Origin: JBBDNV01 sp040877415
GTDB lineage: Bacteria > Planctomycetota > Planctomycetia > Pirellulales > PALSA-1355
Assembly (NCBI GenBank): GCA_040877415.1
Contig: JBBDNV010000140.1
Location: 1-64,000 of the forward strand
DNA length: 64,000 nt
Reading direction: 5' to 3'
Each line of letters begins with the position of its first letter. The stretch's first letter is position 1. The position numbers and the translations under genes were made by a program. The notes under the pieces were generated by a model. It saw only the letters and a program-made list of their open reading frames with translations. It did no database searches and was not told the origin of the DNA. Of this stretch, positions 43,636-52,487 are shown piece by piece.

Positions 43636-45010
43636 ATACGCGCAGGTGGCACGGACGTATCTGGGACGCCTGAGGTTCTGGATCTTTGGCGGCCTGTACT
43701 TGTGGGTCGCGCTGGTGATTCTGCCGACGCGTTGGGCGACCCCGCACGAAAGACCGGATCGGGGTCTCGTCGCCACGGGGCTGCTCCTGTCGCTCCTGCT
43801 CTCTGGCGTTACCGGAAGCCTGGCTGCCTTGCACCTGCGCCGTTTGCTGACCGGCCCGGCGGCCCACGTCGTGCCTGGCTTCGTGGGACCACACTTGCTC
43901 GTGGGCGCGCTCGTGAGCCCGGTGATTTGGGCCGCCGTGCCGTGGGCGCAAGCAAACATGACCGCCATGAGCCCATTGCGCGTGATCGCGCTCGGTTCGC
44001 TGGCCGGCACGCTGTCGGCGCTCGTGCTCTTGTGGCCTCGGGCGATCGTCTTGCTTGGTTTGCTGCCGGTCTTTCTCGTTTGGATCGCGACCCAGCGCCC
44101 GGGCGCCGCGCTGTTGGTGCGATTCTTCAACGGCGAGGAGCCCCTCGCTTCGACGGCCGCTATCGTGCTGGCCGTACTGGCCTATCCCATCGCCGCGCTG
44201 GCGCTCGTGCTCGCGCGCGATCGGGCCGGGACCTTCAGCGACGAACTGGTGCTCGATCGGTCGCACGAAGTTACCAGCCGCTGGAAGCAGCCGCTCTTGC
44301 ACCTGCGCGACGCGGCCATCGAATGGCGGATCGGTTCCCCCGGGAGATTCGCCTGGCAGTGGCGGCGCTGGCTGATTCCGTGCGCCGCGTCCTGGACCGA
44401 GATCGGCCTGCTGTTGGCGCTCGTAATCGCGGTCGTGACCGCGACCGGCCTGGCGTCAGGGAACGCTGACGCAGCCTTGCTCGTCGCGGCGGTAGCCGGC
44501 ATCGTGGTCTTGTTCATTCCTTTGAGTTCCTGGCGATTCCGCTCGATGGCGTTGGCCGGCGAGTGCACCCGGCCGGTCACGCGCCGGCAATTCGTCCGCC
44601 AGTTCATGGGCGCCATGCTCTGGGACTTTGCGGGCTGGACCGCCGTGGCCTCGCTCGTTAGCGCGCTTGGATACCTGCCCCTGGCGTGGGCGGGCGAGTG
44701 GAATCTCCTTTCCCAATTCGGGGGTCACGCCGCGATTCTTTGGACCCTGTCGATCCTGTTGTACGGGATCGCGCTTGCGACCCTGCGGCTGCGTTACTGG
44801 TTGCCCTGGTTCCTGGGACTATTGATCGGTTCGCTCTTTACGATGGGTTACGTGCTGAGCTGGCTTACCTACTGGTGGAACCAGGTTCCCAAGCTCCAAC
44901 AGTTCCGTCCCTTCCTGGGCGTCACCGTCTTTATAGTCGTATTGGCCGGCTTCGGATTGCTGCTGGGAGCGCTCGCCTATCGCCGCTGGCTGACGATGGA
45001 AGTCAACTAG
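43628..45010 (+). CDS. ABC transporter membrane protein
   Basis: 460 residues with about ten to twelve hydrophobic segments in two groups separated by a charged cytoplasmic region (about 195-255). No known substrate motif. Partner of the preceding ATP-binding protein, overlapping it by 8 bases. It probably forms a homodimer or half-transporter complex. A REP-like arm lies behind it. Confidence 0.85.
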   Translation: MNRYAQVARTYLGRLRFWIFGGLYLWVALVILPTRWATPHERPDRGLVATGLLLSLLLSGVTGSLAALHLRRLLTGPAAHVVPGFVGPHLLVGALVSPVIWAAVPWAQANMTAMSPLRVIALGSLAGTLSALVLLWPRAIVLLGLLPVFLVWIATQRPGAALLVRFFNGEEPLASTAAIVLAVLAYPIAALALVLARDRAGTFSDELVLDRSHEVTSRWKQPLLHLRDAAIEWRIGSPGRFAWQWRRWLIPCAASWTEIGLLLALVIAVVTATGLASGNADAALLVAAVAGIVVLFIPLSSWRFRSMALAGECTRPVTRRQFVRQFMGAMLWDFAGWTAVASLVSALGYLPLAWAGEWNLLSQFGGHAAILWTLSILLYGIALATLRLRYWLPWFLGLLIGSLFTMGYVLSWLTYWWNQVPKLQQFRPFLGVTVFIVVLAGFGLLLGALAYRRWLTMEVN

Positions 45011-45028
45011 CGACTCCGGCGGCAATAC

Positions 45029-45052
45029 TAACCCGAAGCGCCAGCGAGGGAG
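45029..45052. repeat. Single REP-like arm
   Basis: taacccgaagcgccagcgag then ggag, one arm of the repeat family, with no good complement within 100 bases. It may be a decayed copy. Confidence 0.6.
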
Positions 45053-45192
45053 AATTGTCCGAACGGCTTCGCATCCGACCCTGGCTTGCTCGTCGCGCGC
45101 GCATTCCCTTCGCTTTTCTCTCGCTCCGCTCGCCCGAGCAGGCTAGAATTACGCGGACGCGGGTAAGCATCTTCCGCAGGGCCAAGGGCGCC

Positions 45193-45696
45193 ATGAGCAA
45201 TTCCAACTCGCGCATCGCCGTCTACACCGGCTCGTTCGACCCGATCACGCTCGGGCATCTGAACGTCATCGAGCGCGCCAGCCGGCTGGTCGACAAGCTG
45301 ATCGTCGGGATCGGCATCAATATCGAGAAGCAATCGCTCTTTTCGCCCGAGGAGCGCGTGGCGCTCGTGCGCTCGAGCACAAAACACTTGAAGAACGTCG
45401 AGGTGCGGTCCTTTTCCGGTTTGGCGGTCAGTTTCTGCCGGCAGTGCGGGGGCCAGGTGCTATTGCGCGGCGTGCGCTCGCTGGGCGACATCGAGGCCGA
45501 ATTCACGATGATCATGGCCAACCGCAAGCTCGACCCGGGCATCGAGACGGTCTTACTGATGGCCGACGAGGGGTTCTCGCACGTCTCCAGCTCGCTGATC
45601 AAGCAGATCGCCTCGATGGCCGGCGACGACGAGCTGGCCCGCTTCGTACCCAAAGAAGTCGTCTCGGCGATCCGCCAGCAGATGACGGCCGGCTGA
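45193..45696 (+). CDS. coaD: Phosphopantetheine adenylyltransferase
   Basis: 167 residues. Fourth step of CoA synthesis. Nucleotidyltransferase site YTGSFDPITLGHLNVIERA (T/HxGH: TLGH), RGVRSLGDIEAEFTM, and the C-terminal GFSHVSSSLIKQIASMAGD with the SSxxK-type signature. ATG 45193 gives the standard length. coaE is at 15 kb. Confidence 0.95.
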   Translation: MSNSNSRIAVYTGSFDPITLGHLNVIERASRLVDKLIVGIGINIEKQSLFSPEERVALVRSSTKHLKNVEVRSFSGLAVSFCRQCGGQVLLRGVRSLGDIEAEFTMIMANRKLDPGIETVLLMADEGFSHVSSSLIKQIASMAGDDELARFVPKEVVSAIRQQMTAG

Positions 45697-45835
45697 TCGC
45701 CCCAAGCCGTCCAGCCGCTTGCGGCTTAGCCTTCTCTGCAAAACGCCCTTTCGAACCGCCCGGATCTTGTTGCAGTCCTGCCGCCCGCATGCTAGAATCG
45801 CTCCGACAATTCGAGCCGGGATTCGGTGCAGCTCC

Positions 45836-46729
45836 ATGCCACTTCGCAACTCGACCCTCTCGCGGCCGCCCGGCCGACCGCGATTCTGGGTACTCGCCCC
45901 TGTTGTCCTCGCGCTCGTGGCGGCATCTCCGTGCCAGGCCATCACGATTAACGCCACCTTCCGCAATCCCGGCGAAACGCTGACCGGCTTCGGCGTCGCC
46001 GAGTCCGAGCCTGCGAACACCGAAGGGGGCGGCGTGCTGCAGTCGCTCGCCAGCGCCGCGGTCGCCTACTGGGAATCGGCCTATGCCGACGACTTTACGC
46101 TGTCGCTTGAATTCGGCTGGTTTTCGCTGGCCACCGCGACCGGCACGCACATTCTCTTGAGCGAAGGGGGCGTTCCCCACCGGGAGACCTCGGGCTCAGT
46201 GGCCTTCGACAGCGATGGGTCGACCATCTGGTTTGTCGATCCGACGCCGGCCACTTCCGGCGAATTCATCACGTTCACCAACTACACCGCCGATCTGGGC
46301 GGCGGAACGATGAACGTGGGCAGAGAGTACACCGGCGGCGTGGGAGCCGCCGCCCGCCACGATTTATTGACGACGGCCCTGCACGAGTTCGGCCACGCGC
46401 TGGGACTTTCAAGCGCCAACAACGCCTTCGTCGCGGAACGGGTCGACGACGACGTCGACGTGACGGCTCCCTTGCCGTTTTCCGGCTCGGCGATTCCTCT
46501 TGAAACGACGAGTGCCCATCTGGACATGCTTCATCCCCTCATGCGGGCCTCGCGTCCCTCCGCAGTGCGCCGCTTCGCATCCGAGGCCGACATCCTGGCC
46601 AACGCCCAGATCAGCCAGTTTCACCAGGTGAACCTGATGCCGATGATTCCCGAGCCGGCAACGCTCACGCTGTTGGCTTTGGGTCTCGTCGTTTTGCCGC
46701 TGGCGCGGTGCCTGAGGACGCGGAAGTAA
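45836..46729 (+). CDS. PEP-CTERM protein with metalloprotease-like motif
   Basis: 297 residues. Arg-rich start, hydrophobic signal segment (FWVLAPVVLALVAASPCQA), beta-rich body, then a zincin-like helix TTALHEFGHALGLSSANN (His183, Glu184, His187) and a PEP-CTERM tail (MIPEPATLTLLALGLVVLPL, then ARCLRTRK). The third zinc ligand of matrixins (HExxHxxGxxH) is Ser here, so activity is doubtful or another residue serves. It would be anchored at the surface via an exosortase. ATG 45836 opens the Arg/Ser start. Confidence 0.82.
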   Translation: MPLRNSTLSRPPGRPRFWVLAPVVLALVAASPCQAITINATFRNPGETLTGFGVAESEPANTEGGGVLQSLASAAVAYWESAYADDFTLSLEFGWFSLATATGTHILLSEGGVPHRETSGSVAFDSDGSTIWFVDPTPATSGEFITFTNYTADLGGGTMNVGREYTGGVGAAARHDLLTTALHEFGHALGLSSANNAFVAERVDDDVDVTAPLPFSGSAIPLETTSAHLDMLHPLMRASRPSAVRRFASEADILANAQISQFHQVNLMPMIPEPATLTLLALGLVVLPLARCLRTRK

Positions 46730-46828
46730 TCGGTCGACAAGTCTTGGGCGGCGAAGCGATACGACCAATCAGTCCCCGGAAATCAACGGCTCCAAACGAC
46801 CCGCGCGGCAGCCTGGCGGCTTCGCCGG

Positions 46829-47905
46829 TCAGTTCTTCCCCGTCCCGTCGCCGTCTTCCTTGTTCAGGTGGCGGCGCAGGTAGCGGGCCCGCTCGATGTT
46901 GCGGTCGGCCGTGTCGAGCTCCACGCCGCGCAGCTTTTGCAAGTGCGCCGGCTGGGTGTGGATGAAAAGCTCGTTCAAAAGCGGGATTTGCAAATCGTCG
47001 ATCAGGCCCAAATTCACGCCCATCCGCACGCTGGACAGCAAATGCATCGTCTCCTCGGAGCTGATGGTCTGCGCCGTGCGCAGGATGCCGTAGGCCCGGC
47101 TCACCTTGTCGTGCAGGTTTTCGTGGCTTTCGCGGACCAGAAAATCGCGGGCACGGCGCTCGTAATCGATCAAAACCGGCACGATGTCGCCGACTTGCCG
47201 GACCAGCTCGAGCTCGCTTTTGCCGAGCGTGATCTGGTTGGAAATCTGGTAGAAATCGCCCATGGCCTGCGAGCCCTCGCCGTACAGCCCACGCACCGCC
47301 AGGCTGATTTTCTGCAGGCTGCGGAACACCTTGTCGATCTGCCGCGTGATCACCAGCGCCGGCAAGTGCAACATCACGCTGACGCGCACGCCGGTGCCGA
47401 CGTTCGTGGGGCAGGCCGTCAGGAATCCGAGCTTGGGGTGATAGGCGAACGCCAGCACGTCGGCCAGCAGCGAGTCGATCCGGTCGATCTGCTGCCAGGC
47501 CCCTTCCAGGTCCAGGCCGCTGTGCATCACCTGGATCCGCAGGTGATCCTCTTCGTTGACCATCAGGCTGACCTGCTCGTTGCGGGCGATGGCCACTCCG
47601 CGGGCACCCTCGCTTTCGGCGTGCTCGCGGCTGATCAATTGGCGTTCGACGAGAAACTGGCGGTCGATGACCTTCAACTCGTTGACGTTGACGTATTCCA
47701 ACTCGCCCGATTCCTGGATCTCGAGGACGCGGTCGCGGAGGATCTCCTCGATCTCGGTGCGGTCCTCCTGGCTGGCGCGGCTGATGAAGGGGAATTCGGC
47801 CAGGTTGCGCGCCAGCCGCACGCGGCTGCTGATGACGATATCGCTCTCGGGGCCGCTGCCCCGCAGCCACTCGCCGCTCTTGGTTACCAGTTCGTTGAGG
47901 TCCAC
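46829..47905 (-). CDS. mcsB: Protein-arginine kinase McsB
   Basis: 358 residues. Phosphagen-kinase fold; phosphorylates arginine in proteins and tags them for ClpCP in Firmicutes. Seen: VISSRVRLARNLAEFPF, VNEEDHLRIQVM (NEEDH loop), GFLTACPTNVGTGVRVSVML and the downstream ISNQITLGKSE. It is minus strand, 26 bases behind mcsA. No ctsR or clpC lies nearby, unlike Bacillus, so control and target protease are elsewhere. Confidence 0.95.
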   Translation of the reverse strand: MDLNELVTKSGEWLRGSGPESDIVISSRVRLARNLAEFPFISRASQEDRTEIEEILRDRVLEIQESGELEYVNVNELKVIDRQFLVERQLISREHAESEGARGVAIARNEQVSLMVNEEDHLRIQVMHSGLDLEGAWQQIDRIDSLLADVLAFAYHPKLGFLTACPTNVGTGVRVSVMLHLPALVITRQIDKVFRSLQKISLAVRGLYGEGSQAMGDFYQISNQITLGKSELELVRQVGDIVPVLIDYERRARDFLVRESHENLHDKVSRAYGILRTAQTISSEETMHLLSSVRMGVNLGLIDDLQIPLLNELFIHTQPAHLQKLRGVELDTADRNIERARYLRRHLNKEDGDGTGKN

Positions 47906-47931
47906 GGCTATCGTTCCACTACCGGCCCAGG

Positions 47932-48444
47932 CTACTTCTTCCTGGGCGGCTCCTCGATGTTGCGTATGTCGTCGCGCAGCTTTGACGCCAGCTCGTAGTC
48001 CTCCTCGTCAATCGCTTCCTTCATCTCGCGCCGCAGGCGGATGAGCTGCGTGCGGTTTTCGGTCCCTTCGGGGAATCTGGCCGACTTCTTGCCCGTGTGC
48101 TCCGTTTCGCCGTGAATGTTGACGATCAGCGGTTCGAGTTCGGCCTTGAAGCAAATGTAGTCGTAGGGGCAGCCCAGGCGGCCCTGATTGCGAAACTCGT
48201 AGAACGTTACGCCGCACACCGGACAGGTGCGCTGGTCGAGCCGCGCAAGATCCTCGGCCGTCTGGCCGACGGCTAATTGCTGGGCCAGCACGCCGGCCAG
48301 GCTGGGCGCCACGGCCGGCTCGTCGTCCGACTGCGTCAGATATTGCCGCGCGTGCTCCTCGCACAAGTGCAATTCTTGCGGCTTGCCGTTGGTCAGTTCC
48401 GTGATGTGGAAGGTGGCCGTCTTGTTACATTGCTGGCACTTCAT
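47932..48444 (-). CDS. mcsA: McsA-like activator of the arginine kinase
   Basis: 170 residues. Zinc-binding cysteine pairs CQQC, CEEH, CPVC and CPYD, then a UVR domain (LRREMKEAIDEEDYELASKL). McsA binds and stimulates McsB. ATG 48444 is chosen because the zinc motif starts right after it (MKCQQCNK). It precedes mcsB in one transcript. A TATAAT box lies about 85 bases upstream. Confidence 0.92.
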   Translation of the reverse strand: MKCQQCNKTATFHITELTNGKPQELHLCEEHARQYLTQSDDEPAVAPSLAGVLAQQLAVGQTAEDLARLDQRTCPVCGVTFYEFRNQGRLGCPYDYICFKAELEPLIVNIHGETEHTGKKSARFPEGTENRTQLIRLRREMKEAIDEEDYELASKLRDDIRNIEEPPRKK

Positions 48445-48527
48445 GGAAATCCCCAAGAGTCGGTCTGTGGCGGCCGCATGACACGACCTGCCCGGCAACC
48501 GCGTCGCGCTAGCGGCCATACAGATCA

Positions 48528-48533
48528 ATTATA
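48528..48533 (-). promoter_or_regulatory. -10 element upstream of mcsA
   Basis: Minus strand TATAAT (plus ATTATA at 48528-48533), about 85 bases before the mcsA ATG. A weak -35 could be CTGGCC 16 bases upstream. No CtsR-type operator seen. Confidence 0.45.
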
Positions 48534-48887
48534 TCAAGGGGGAGCGCAAGGCCAGTGGGATTCTAACAACACCCAAAGGGGTGTTCAAGGCGAATAGCGG
48601 CCGGCGCGAAAAACGCAAGCTATCGACCAAAAAACGCGCCCTGGTTCGAGCAAATCGTGACGCGTTGTCGCGCCGCCAAGCGCCTGATAAGCTTTACTTT
48701 CGACCTCGCAGCTCGAACGATAGAGGCCGCCGGAGGAAAGCCGCGAAACACTCGCTCGCCCGCGGCCTGAAAGCCTCCGGTTGAAAGCCGGCCGAACCAG
48801 ACCCGGCCGTGCCAGTGTCCTTTCGTTGAATAGAACCGCGCCCTTGCGACTGGGGGTGCCGCGTCCGACGGGGGCGCGGCCGCACTC
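48534..48887. other. Region between mcsA and trpE
   Basis: About 350 bases without a convincing gene; a 67-codon Arg/Lys-rich frame (48581-48784) looks spurious. It must hold the trpE promoter. A partial inverted repeat, cctccggttgaaagccggcc near 48770, may be structural. No Trp-rich leader peptide or T-box was seen. Confidence 0.35.
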
Positions 48888-50408
48888 ATGAAGTACTTCC
48901 CGGATTTTGACGCGTTTAAGAAACTGGCCACGGGCGTCCAGTTCGTGCCGGTCTGCCGCCGCCTGCTGGGCGATACGCTGACCCCCGTTTCGGCCTTTCA
49001 CAAGATCGACGCGGGCCCGAGCGCCTGTTTGTTCGAAAGCGTCATCGGCGGCGAAAAAGTGGGCCGCTACAGCTTTCTGGCCGCCGACCCGTTCTTGCAG
49101 TTGGAAGCCCGGGATTCGCAAGTCACGGTCGTCTCCGAGAATGGCACGCAAACCTTCACTTCGGCCGATCCGCTCGATGAGCTTAAAAGTCGCGTGGAGG
49201 CGATCCGCTCGGCCACGCTCGACCAGTTGCCCCCTTTTACCAGCGGCGCCGTCGGCTACGCCGGCTACGACGTCATTCGCTATTCGGAGCATTTGCCCGA
49301 CGCGCCGCCCAACGATCGCGCGCTGCCGGATCTGGCCTTCGCGTTTTACGACCACATGGTCGTTTTCGATCACGTCAACAAGACGAACGTCGTGGTGGCG
49401 ATGGCCCGGCTCGACAAGTTCGGCGCCGATCTGGCGGCCGCCTATGCCGACGCCCAGCGCCGCGTCGACCGGATCGTGGCGCAACTGGAGCGGCCCGACC
49501 TCACGCTGCCGCCGGCCGACATCGCCACCGGCGGACCCGCCGCGATCGCCTTCCGCTCCAATTTCACGCGGGAAGATTTCGAGCGGGCCGTCGAAAAATG
49601 CGTCGAATACATCCGCGCCGGCGACGTGTTTCAGGTCGTCATCAGCCAGCGGCTGCAACTGGAAATCCACTGCGAGCCGTTCGAGATTTATCGCACGCTG
49701 CGGGTCGTCAATCCCAGCCCGTTCATGTTCTACCTGCGCACCCCCAGCGTTACGCTCGTGGGCAGTTCGCCGGAGATCATGGTCCGCGTGGTCTCGGGCC
49801 GCGTCACGGTCCGCCCCTTGGCCGGCACGCGCCGCCGCGGGGCGACCGACGAGGAGGACCGGCGGTTGGCCGAAGAGCTTTTGGCCGATCCGAAGGAGCG
49901 GGCCGAGCACGTGATGCTGGTCGACTTGGGCCGCAACGACGTCGGCCGCGTGGCCCGCTACCGCTCGATCGAGCTTTCGGACGTGATGACTATCGAGCGC
50001 TACAGCCACGTGATGCACATCACGTCGAACGTCTGCGGGCAGTTGGCCGAAGGGCGCGACGCCTTCGACGCCTTGCGCGCCTGCCTGCCTGCCGGAACCG
50101 TCTCGGGCGCTCCCAAGGTTCGGGCGATGGAGATCATCGACGAGATCGAGCCGCACCGCCGCGGTCCGTACGCCGGCGCCGTCGGCTACGTCGACTTCAA
50201 CGGCAACATGGACACCTGCATCGCGCTGCGCACGATGGTCGTGCAAGGCAACCAGGCGTACGTTCAGGCCGGCGCGGGAATTGTGGCCGACAGCGTCCCG
50301 GCGGACGAATATCAGGAAACGCTCAACAAGGCCCGCGGCCTGCTCAAAGCCATCGAGATCACCGAAGCGCGCCGCGGGGAGGACAGAAGGCTGAAGGCTG
50401 AAGGCTGA
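48888..50408 (+). CDS. trpE: Anthranilate synthase component I
   Basis: 506 residues. Converts chorismate and glutamine-derived ammonia to anthranilate with TrpG. The tryptophan-binding N-terminus includes CLFESVIGGEKVGRYSFLA; the catalytic part has AYADAQRRVDRIV, IRAGDVFQVVISQRL, RPLAGTRRRG, LPAGTVSGAPKVRAMEIIDE, GAGIVADSVPADEYQET. trpG is not adjacent. The final residues (DRRLKAEG) come from a tandem heptamer that continues past the stop, so the C-terminal end was probably altered by repeat expansion. Confidence 0.95.
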   Translation: MKYFPDFDAFKKLATGVQFVPVCRRLLGDTLTPVSAFHKIDAGPSACLFESVIGGEKVGRYSFLAADPFLQLEARDSQVTVVSENGTQTFTSADPLDELKSRVEAIRSATLDQLPPFTSGAVGYAGYDVIRYSEHLPDAPPNDRALPDLAFAFYDHMVVFDHVNKTNVVVAMARLDKFGADLAAAYADAQRRVDRIVAQLERPDLTLPPADIATGGPAAIAFRSNFTREDFERAVEKCVEYIRAGDVFQVVISQRLQLEIHCEPFEIYRTLRVVNPSPFMFYLRTPSVTLVGSSPEIMVRVVSGRVTVRPLAGTRRRGATDEEDRRLAEELLADPKERAEHVMLVDLGRNDVGRVARYRSIELSDVMTIERYSHVMHITSNVCGQLAEGRDAFDALRACLPAGTVSGAPKVRAMEIIDEIEPHRRGPYAGAVGYVDFNGNMDTCIALRTMVVQGNQAYVQAGAGIVADSVPADEYQETLNKARGLLKAIEITEARRGEDRRLKAEG

Positions 50409-50489
50409 ACGCACCAGCATGGAATCGATCCTTCCGCCTTCCGCCTTCCGCCTTCATCCTTCCGCCTTCATCCTTCATCCTTCATCCTT
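50386..50489. repeat. Tandem heptamer and inverted pyrimidine repeats at the trpE end
   Basis: Three gaaggct units (50386-50406) extend from the last codons of trpE; about 25 bases later comes a run of ccttccgc/ccttcat units to 50489. The two tracts are complementary in part, so they could form an imperfect hairpin acting as terminator. Such short tandem repeats are prone to slippage. Confidence 0.8.
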
Positions 50490-50584
50490 TCTTCTTTCGC
50501 CCCATTGCGTGAATCGATCGAGCGCTACACAATGCCAAATTCGCGGTCGTTTGCTCGCCGTTTCTTGGCCCGGATGACACACGC

Positions 50585-50902
50585 ATGATTTACGTTGTCG
50601 CCACGATCGAACTACACGCCGGCCGGCGCGAGGCGTTCCTGGCCGCGCAACGCGATTTGCTGCCGCGCGTTCGCGCCGAAGTCGGATGCCTCGAATATGC
50701 GCCCAGCATCGACTTCGCCCTCACCGATCCGCCCAAGAAGCCGCTCCGCGAAAACGTCGTCGTGATGCAGGAAAAGTGGGAATCGCTCGACGCCCTGCGG
50801 GCCCACTTCACCGCGCCCCACATGCAGGAGTTTCGCGAAAAAGTCGAGCGGATGGTCGTCGGCACGAAAGTCGAAGTCTTTGAATCGGTAATAGCGGTTT
50901 AG
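50585..50902 (+). CDS. Antibiotic biosynthesis monooxygenase (ABM) domain protein
   Basis: 105 residues. Ferredoxin-like ABM fold, YgiN type: IYVVATIELHAGRREAFLAA start, VGCLEYAPSID, QEKWESLDALRAHFTAPHM and the last strands ending in VEVFESV. Family members act as quinol or small-molecule monooxygenases or dimeric stress proteins. No partner enzyme is obvious. A palindromic element begins at its stop codon. Confidence 0.85.
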   Translation: MIYVVATIELHAGRREAFLAAQRDLLPRVRAEVGCLEYAPSIDFALTDPPKKPLRENVVVMQEKWESLDALRAHFTAPHMQEFREKVERMVVGTKVEVFESVIAV

Positions 50903-50971
50903 CCCCCGGCTTCGCCGGGGGATTCTGCTGACGGTCCGCGTTCACCGCGATCCCCCGGCGAAGCCGGGGCT
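50901..50971. repeat. Double palindrome between the ABM gene and eno
   Basis: agcccccggcttcgccgggg then gat (50901-50923) and its complement atcccccggcgaagccgggg then ct (50950-50971), each also self-complementary, so cruciform-like folding is possible. A related copy lies behind eno at 52303-52432. Confidence 0.85.
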
Positions 50972-50989
50972 GAAGGACGGAAGAACCCC

Positions 50990-52279
50990 ATGAGCACGAT
51001 CGTCGAAATTCACGGACGCCAGATTCTCGATAGCCGCGGCAATCCGACGGTCGAAGTCGACGTGACCCTCGTCGACGGTTCGTTCGGACGCGCCAGCGTG
51101 CCCAGCGGCGCGAGCACCGGAGCGCACGAAGCCTGGGAGCTGCGCGACACCGAGCAGTCGAAAGTCTTCCTGGGCAAGGGGGTTCTGCGGGCCGTCGAAA
51201 ACGTGAACACAGAACTGGCCGATGCGCTCGACGGGATGGACGCCCTCCAGCAGGCCGACATCGACCGGCGAATGATCGAGCTCGACGGCACCGAGAACAA
51301 GAAAAAATTAGGCGCCAACGCCATCCTCGGCGTGTCGCTGGCCGTGGCGCACGCGGCGGCCCAACATTGCAACTTGCCGCTCTATCGCTACCTGGGCGGA
51401 CCCGGCGCACGCGTGCTGCCGGCGCCCATGATGAACATCATCAACGGCGGCCGGCATGCCGACAACTCGGTCGACGTCCAGGAGTTCATGGTCATGCCGC
51501 TGGGCTTTGCGTCCTTTTCCGAAGCGCTCCGCGCGGGGGTCGAGATTTTCCATCACCTCAAGAAGGTGCTCAAGTCCAAAAAGCTCAACACGGCCGTGGG
51601 CGACGAAGGGGGCTTTGCTCCCGATTTGCCCGGCAACGCCGCCGCCCTCGACTTGATTCTCGAAGCCATCGCCGCGGCCGGCTACCGGGCCGCAGATCAG
51701 GTGTGGATCGCCGTCGACGTGGCGGCCACGGAACTGTACGACGAAAAGAAAAAAACCTACACGATCGACAACCGCCAGCTCGACGCGGCAGGCATGGTCG
51801 ACCTGCTGGCCGGCTGGGTCGAAAAATACCCGATCTGCTCCGTCGAGGACGGCGCGAGCGAGGACGACTGGGACGGCTGGCGACTGCTCACCAAACGATT
51901 GGGCGGCAAGGTCCAGCTCGTGGGCGACGACATTTTCGTCACGAACACCGCCCGCTTTCAGCGCGGCATCGACGAACACGTGGCCAACAGCATCCTGATC
52001 AAGTTCAACCAGATCGGCACGCTCACCGAAACGATCGAGGCCATCGGGCTCGCCGAGCGCAACGGCTACACGACGGTCACCAGCCACCGCAGCGGCGAAA
52101 CCGAAGACGCGACGATTGCCGATCTGGCCGTGGCCCTTTCCACCGGCCAGATCAAAACCGGCAGCGCTTCGCGCACCGACCGCACGGCCAAATACAATCA
52201 ACTGCTGCGGATCGAAGAACAGCTTGGCCCGGCGGCCATCTATGGCGGCCCGCTCTTTGCGCGCCGCGGCCGAGCGTAG
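50990..52279 (+). CDS. eno: Enolase
   Basis: 429 residues. Dehydrates 2-phosphoglycerate to phosphoenolpyruvate. Signatures: GRQILDSRGNPTVEVDVTL, SGASTGAHEAWELRD, EDGASEDDWDGWRLLTKR, VGDDIFVTN, the catalytic lysine region ILIKFNQIGTLTET and VTSHRSGETEDATIADLAVA. Nothing unusual. It is flanked on both sides by members of the same palindrome family. Confidence 0.97.
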   Translation: MSTIVEIHGRQILDSRGNPTVEVDVTLVDGSFGRASVPSGASTGAHEAWELRDTEQSKVFLGKGVLRAVENVNTELADALDGMDALQQADIDRRMIELDGTENKKKLGANAILGVSLAVAHAAAQHCNLPLYRYLGGPGARVLPAPMMNIINGGRHADNSVDVQEFMVMPLGFASFSEALRAGVEIFHHLKKVLKSKKLNTAVGDEGGFAPDLPGNAAALDLILEAIAAAGYRAADQVWIAVDVAATELYDEKKKTYTIDNRQLDAAGMVDLLAGWVEKYPICSVEDGASEDDWDGWRLLTKRLGGKVQLVGDDIFVTNTARFQRGIDEHVANSILIKFNQIGTLTETIEAIGLAERNGYTTVTSHRSGETEDATIADLAVALSTGQIKTGSASRTDRTAKYNQLLRIEEQLGPAAIYGGPLFARRGRA

Positions 52280-52302
52280 CGCCGCCGGCAACGCGCGCAC
52301 AT

Positions 52303-52432
52303 TAGCCCCCGGCTTTGCCGGGGGATTCTCTTTTGCGGTTCTTACAGCGGGAACCCTTTTGTCGTCACCCATGCGCGTTCCCGCGGCAAACCGATCCCGG
52401 CAAAACAATCCCCCGACAAGGCCGGGGGCTAA
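52303..52432. repeat. Inverted repeat behind eno
   Basis: Arms ttagcccccggctttgccgg then gg (from about 52302) and ccggcccttgtcgggggatt-type complement ending gccgggggctaa at 52432, about 80 bases apart. Related to the copy upstream of eno (50901-50971). Confidence 0.8.
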
Positions 52433-52487
52433 AGTGGTATGATGCGAGAAGTGTTGGTGTTAAACCCCTTCGCAACCGTTTACCGCC

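Noticed and set aside
48581..48784. 67-codon Arg/Lys-rich frame between mcsA and trpE
   Set aside because: No ribosome site, no conservation that I recognise, composition like random GC-rich sequence.
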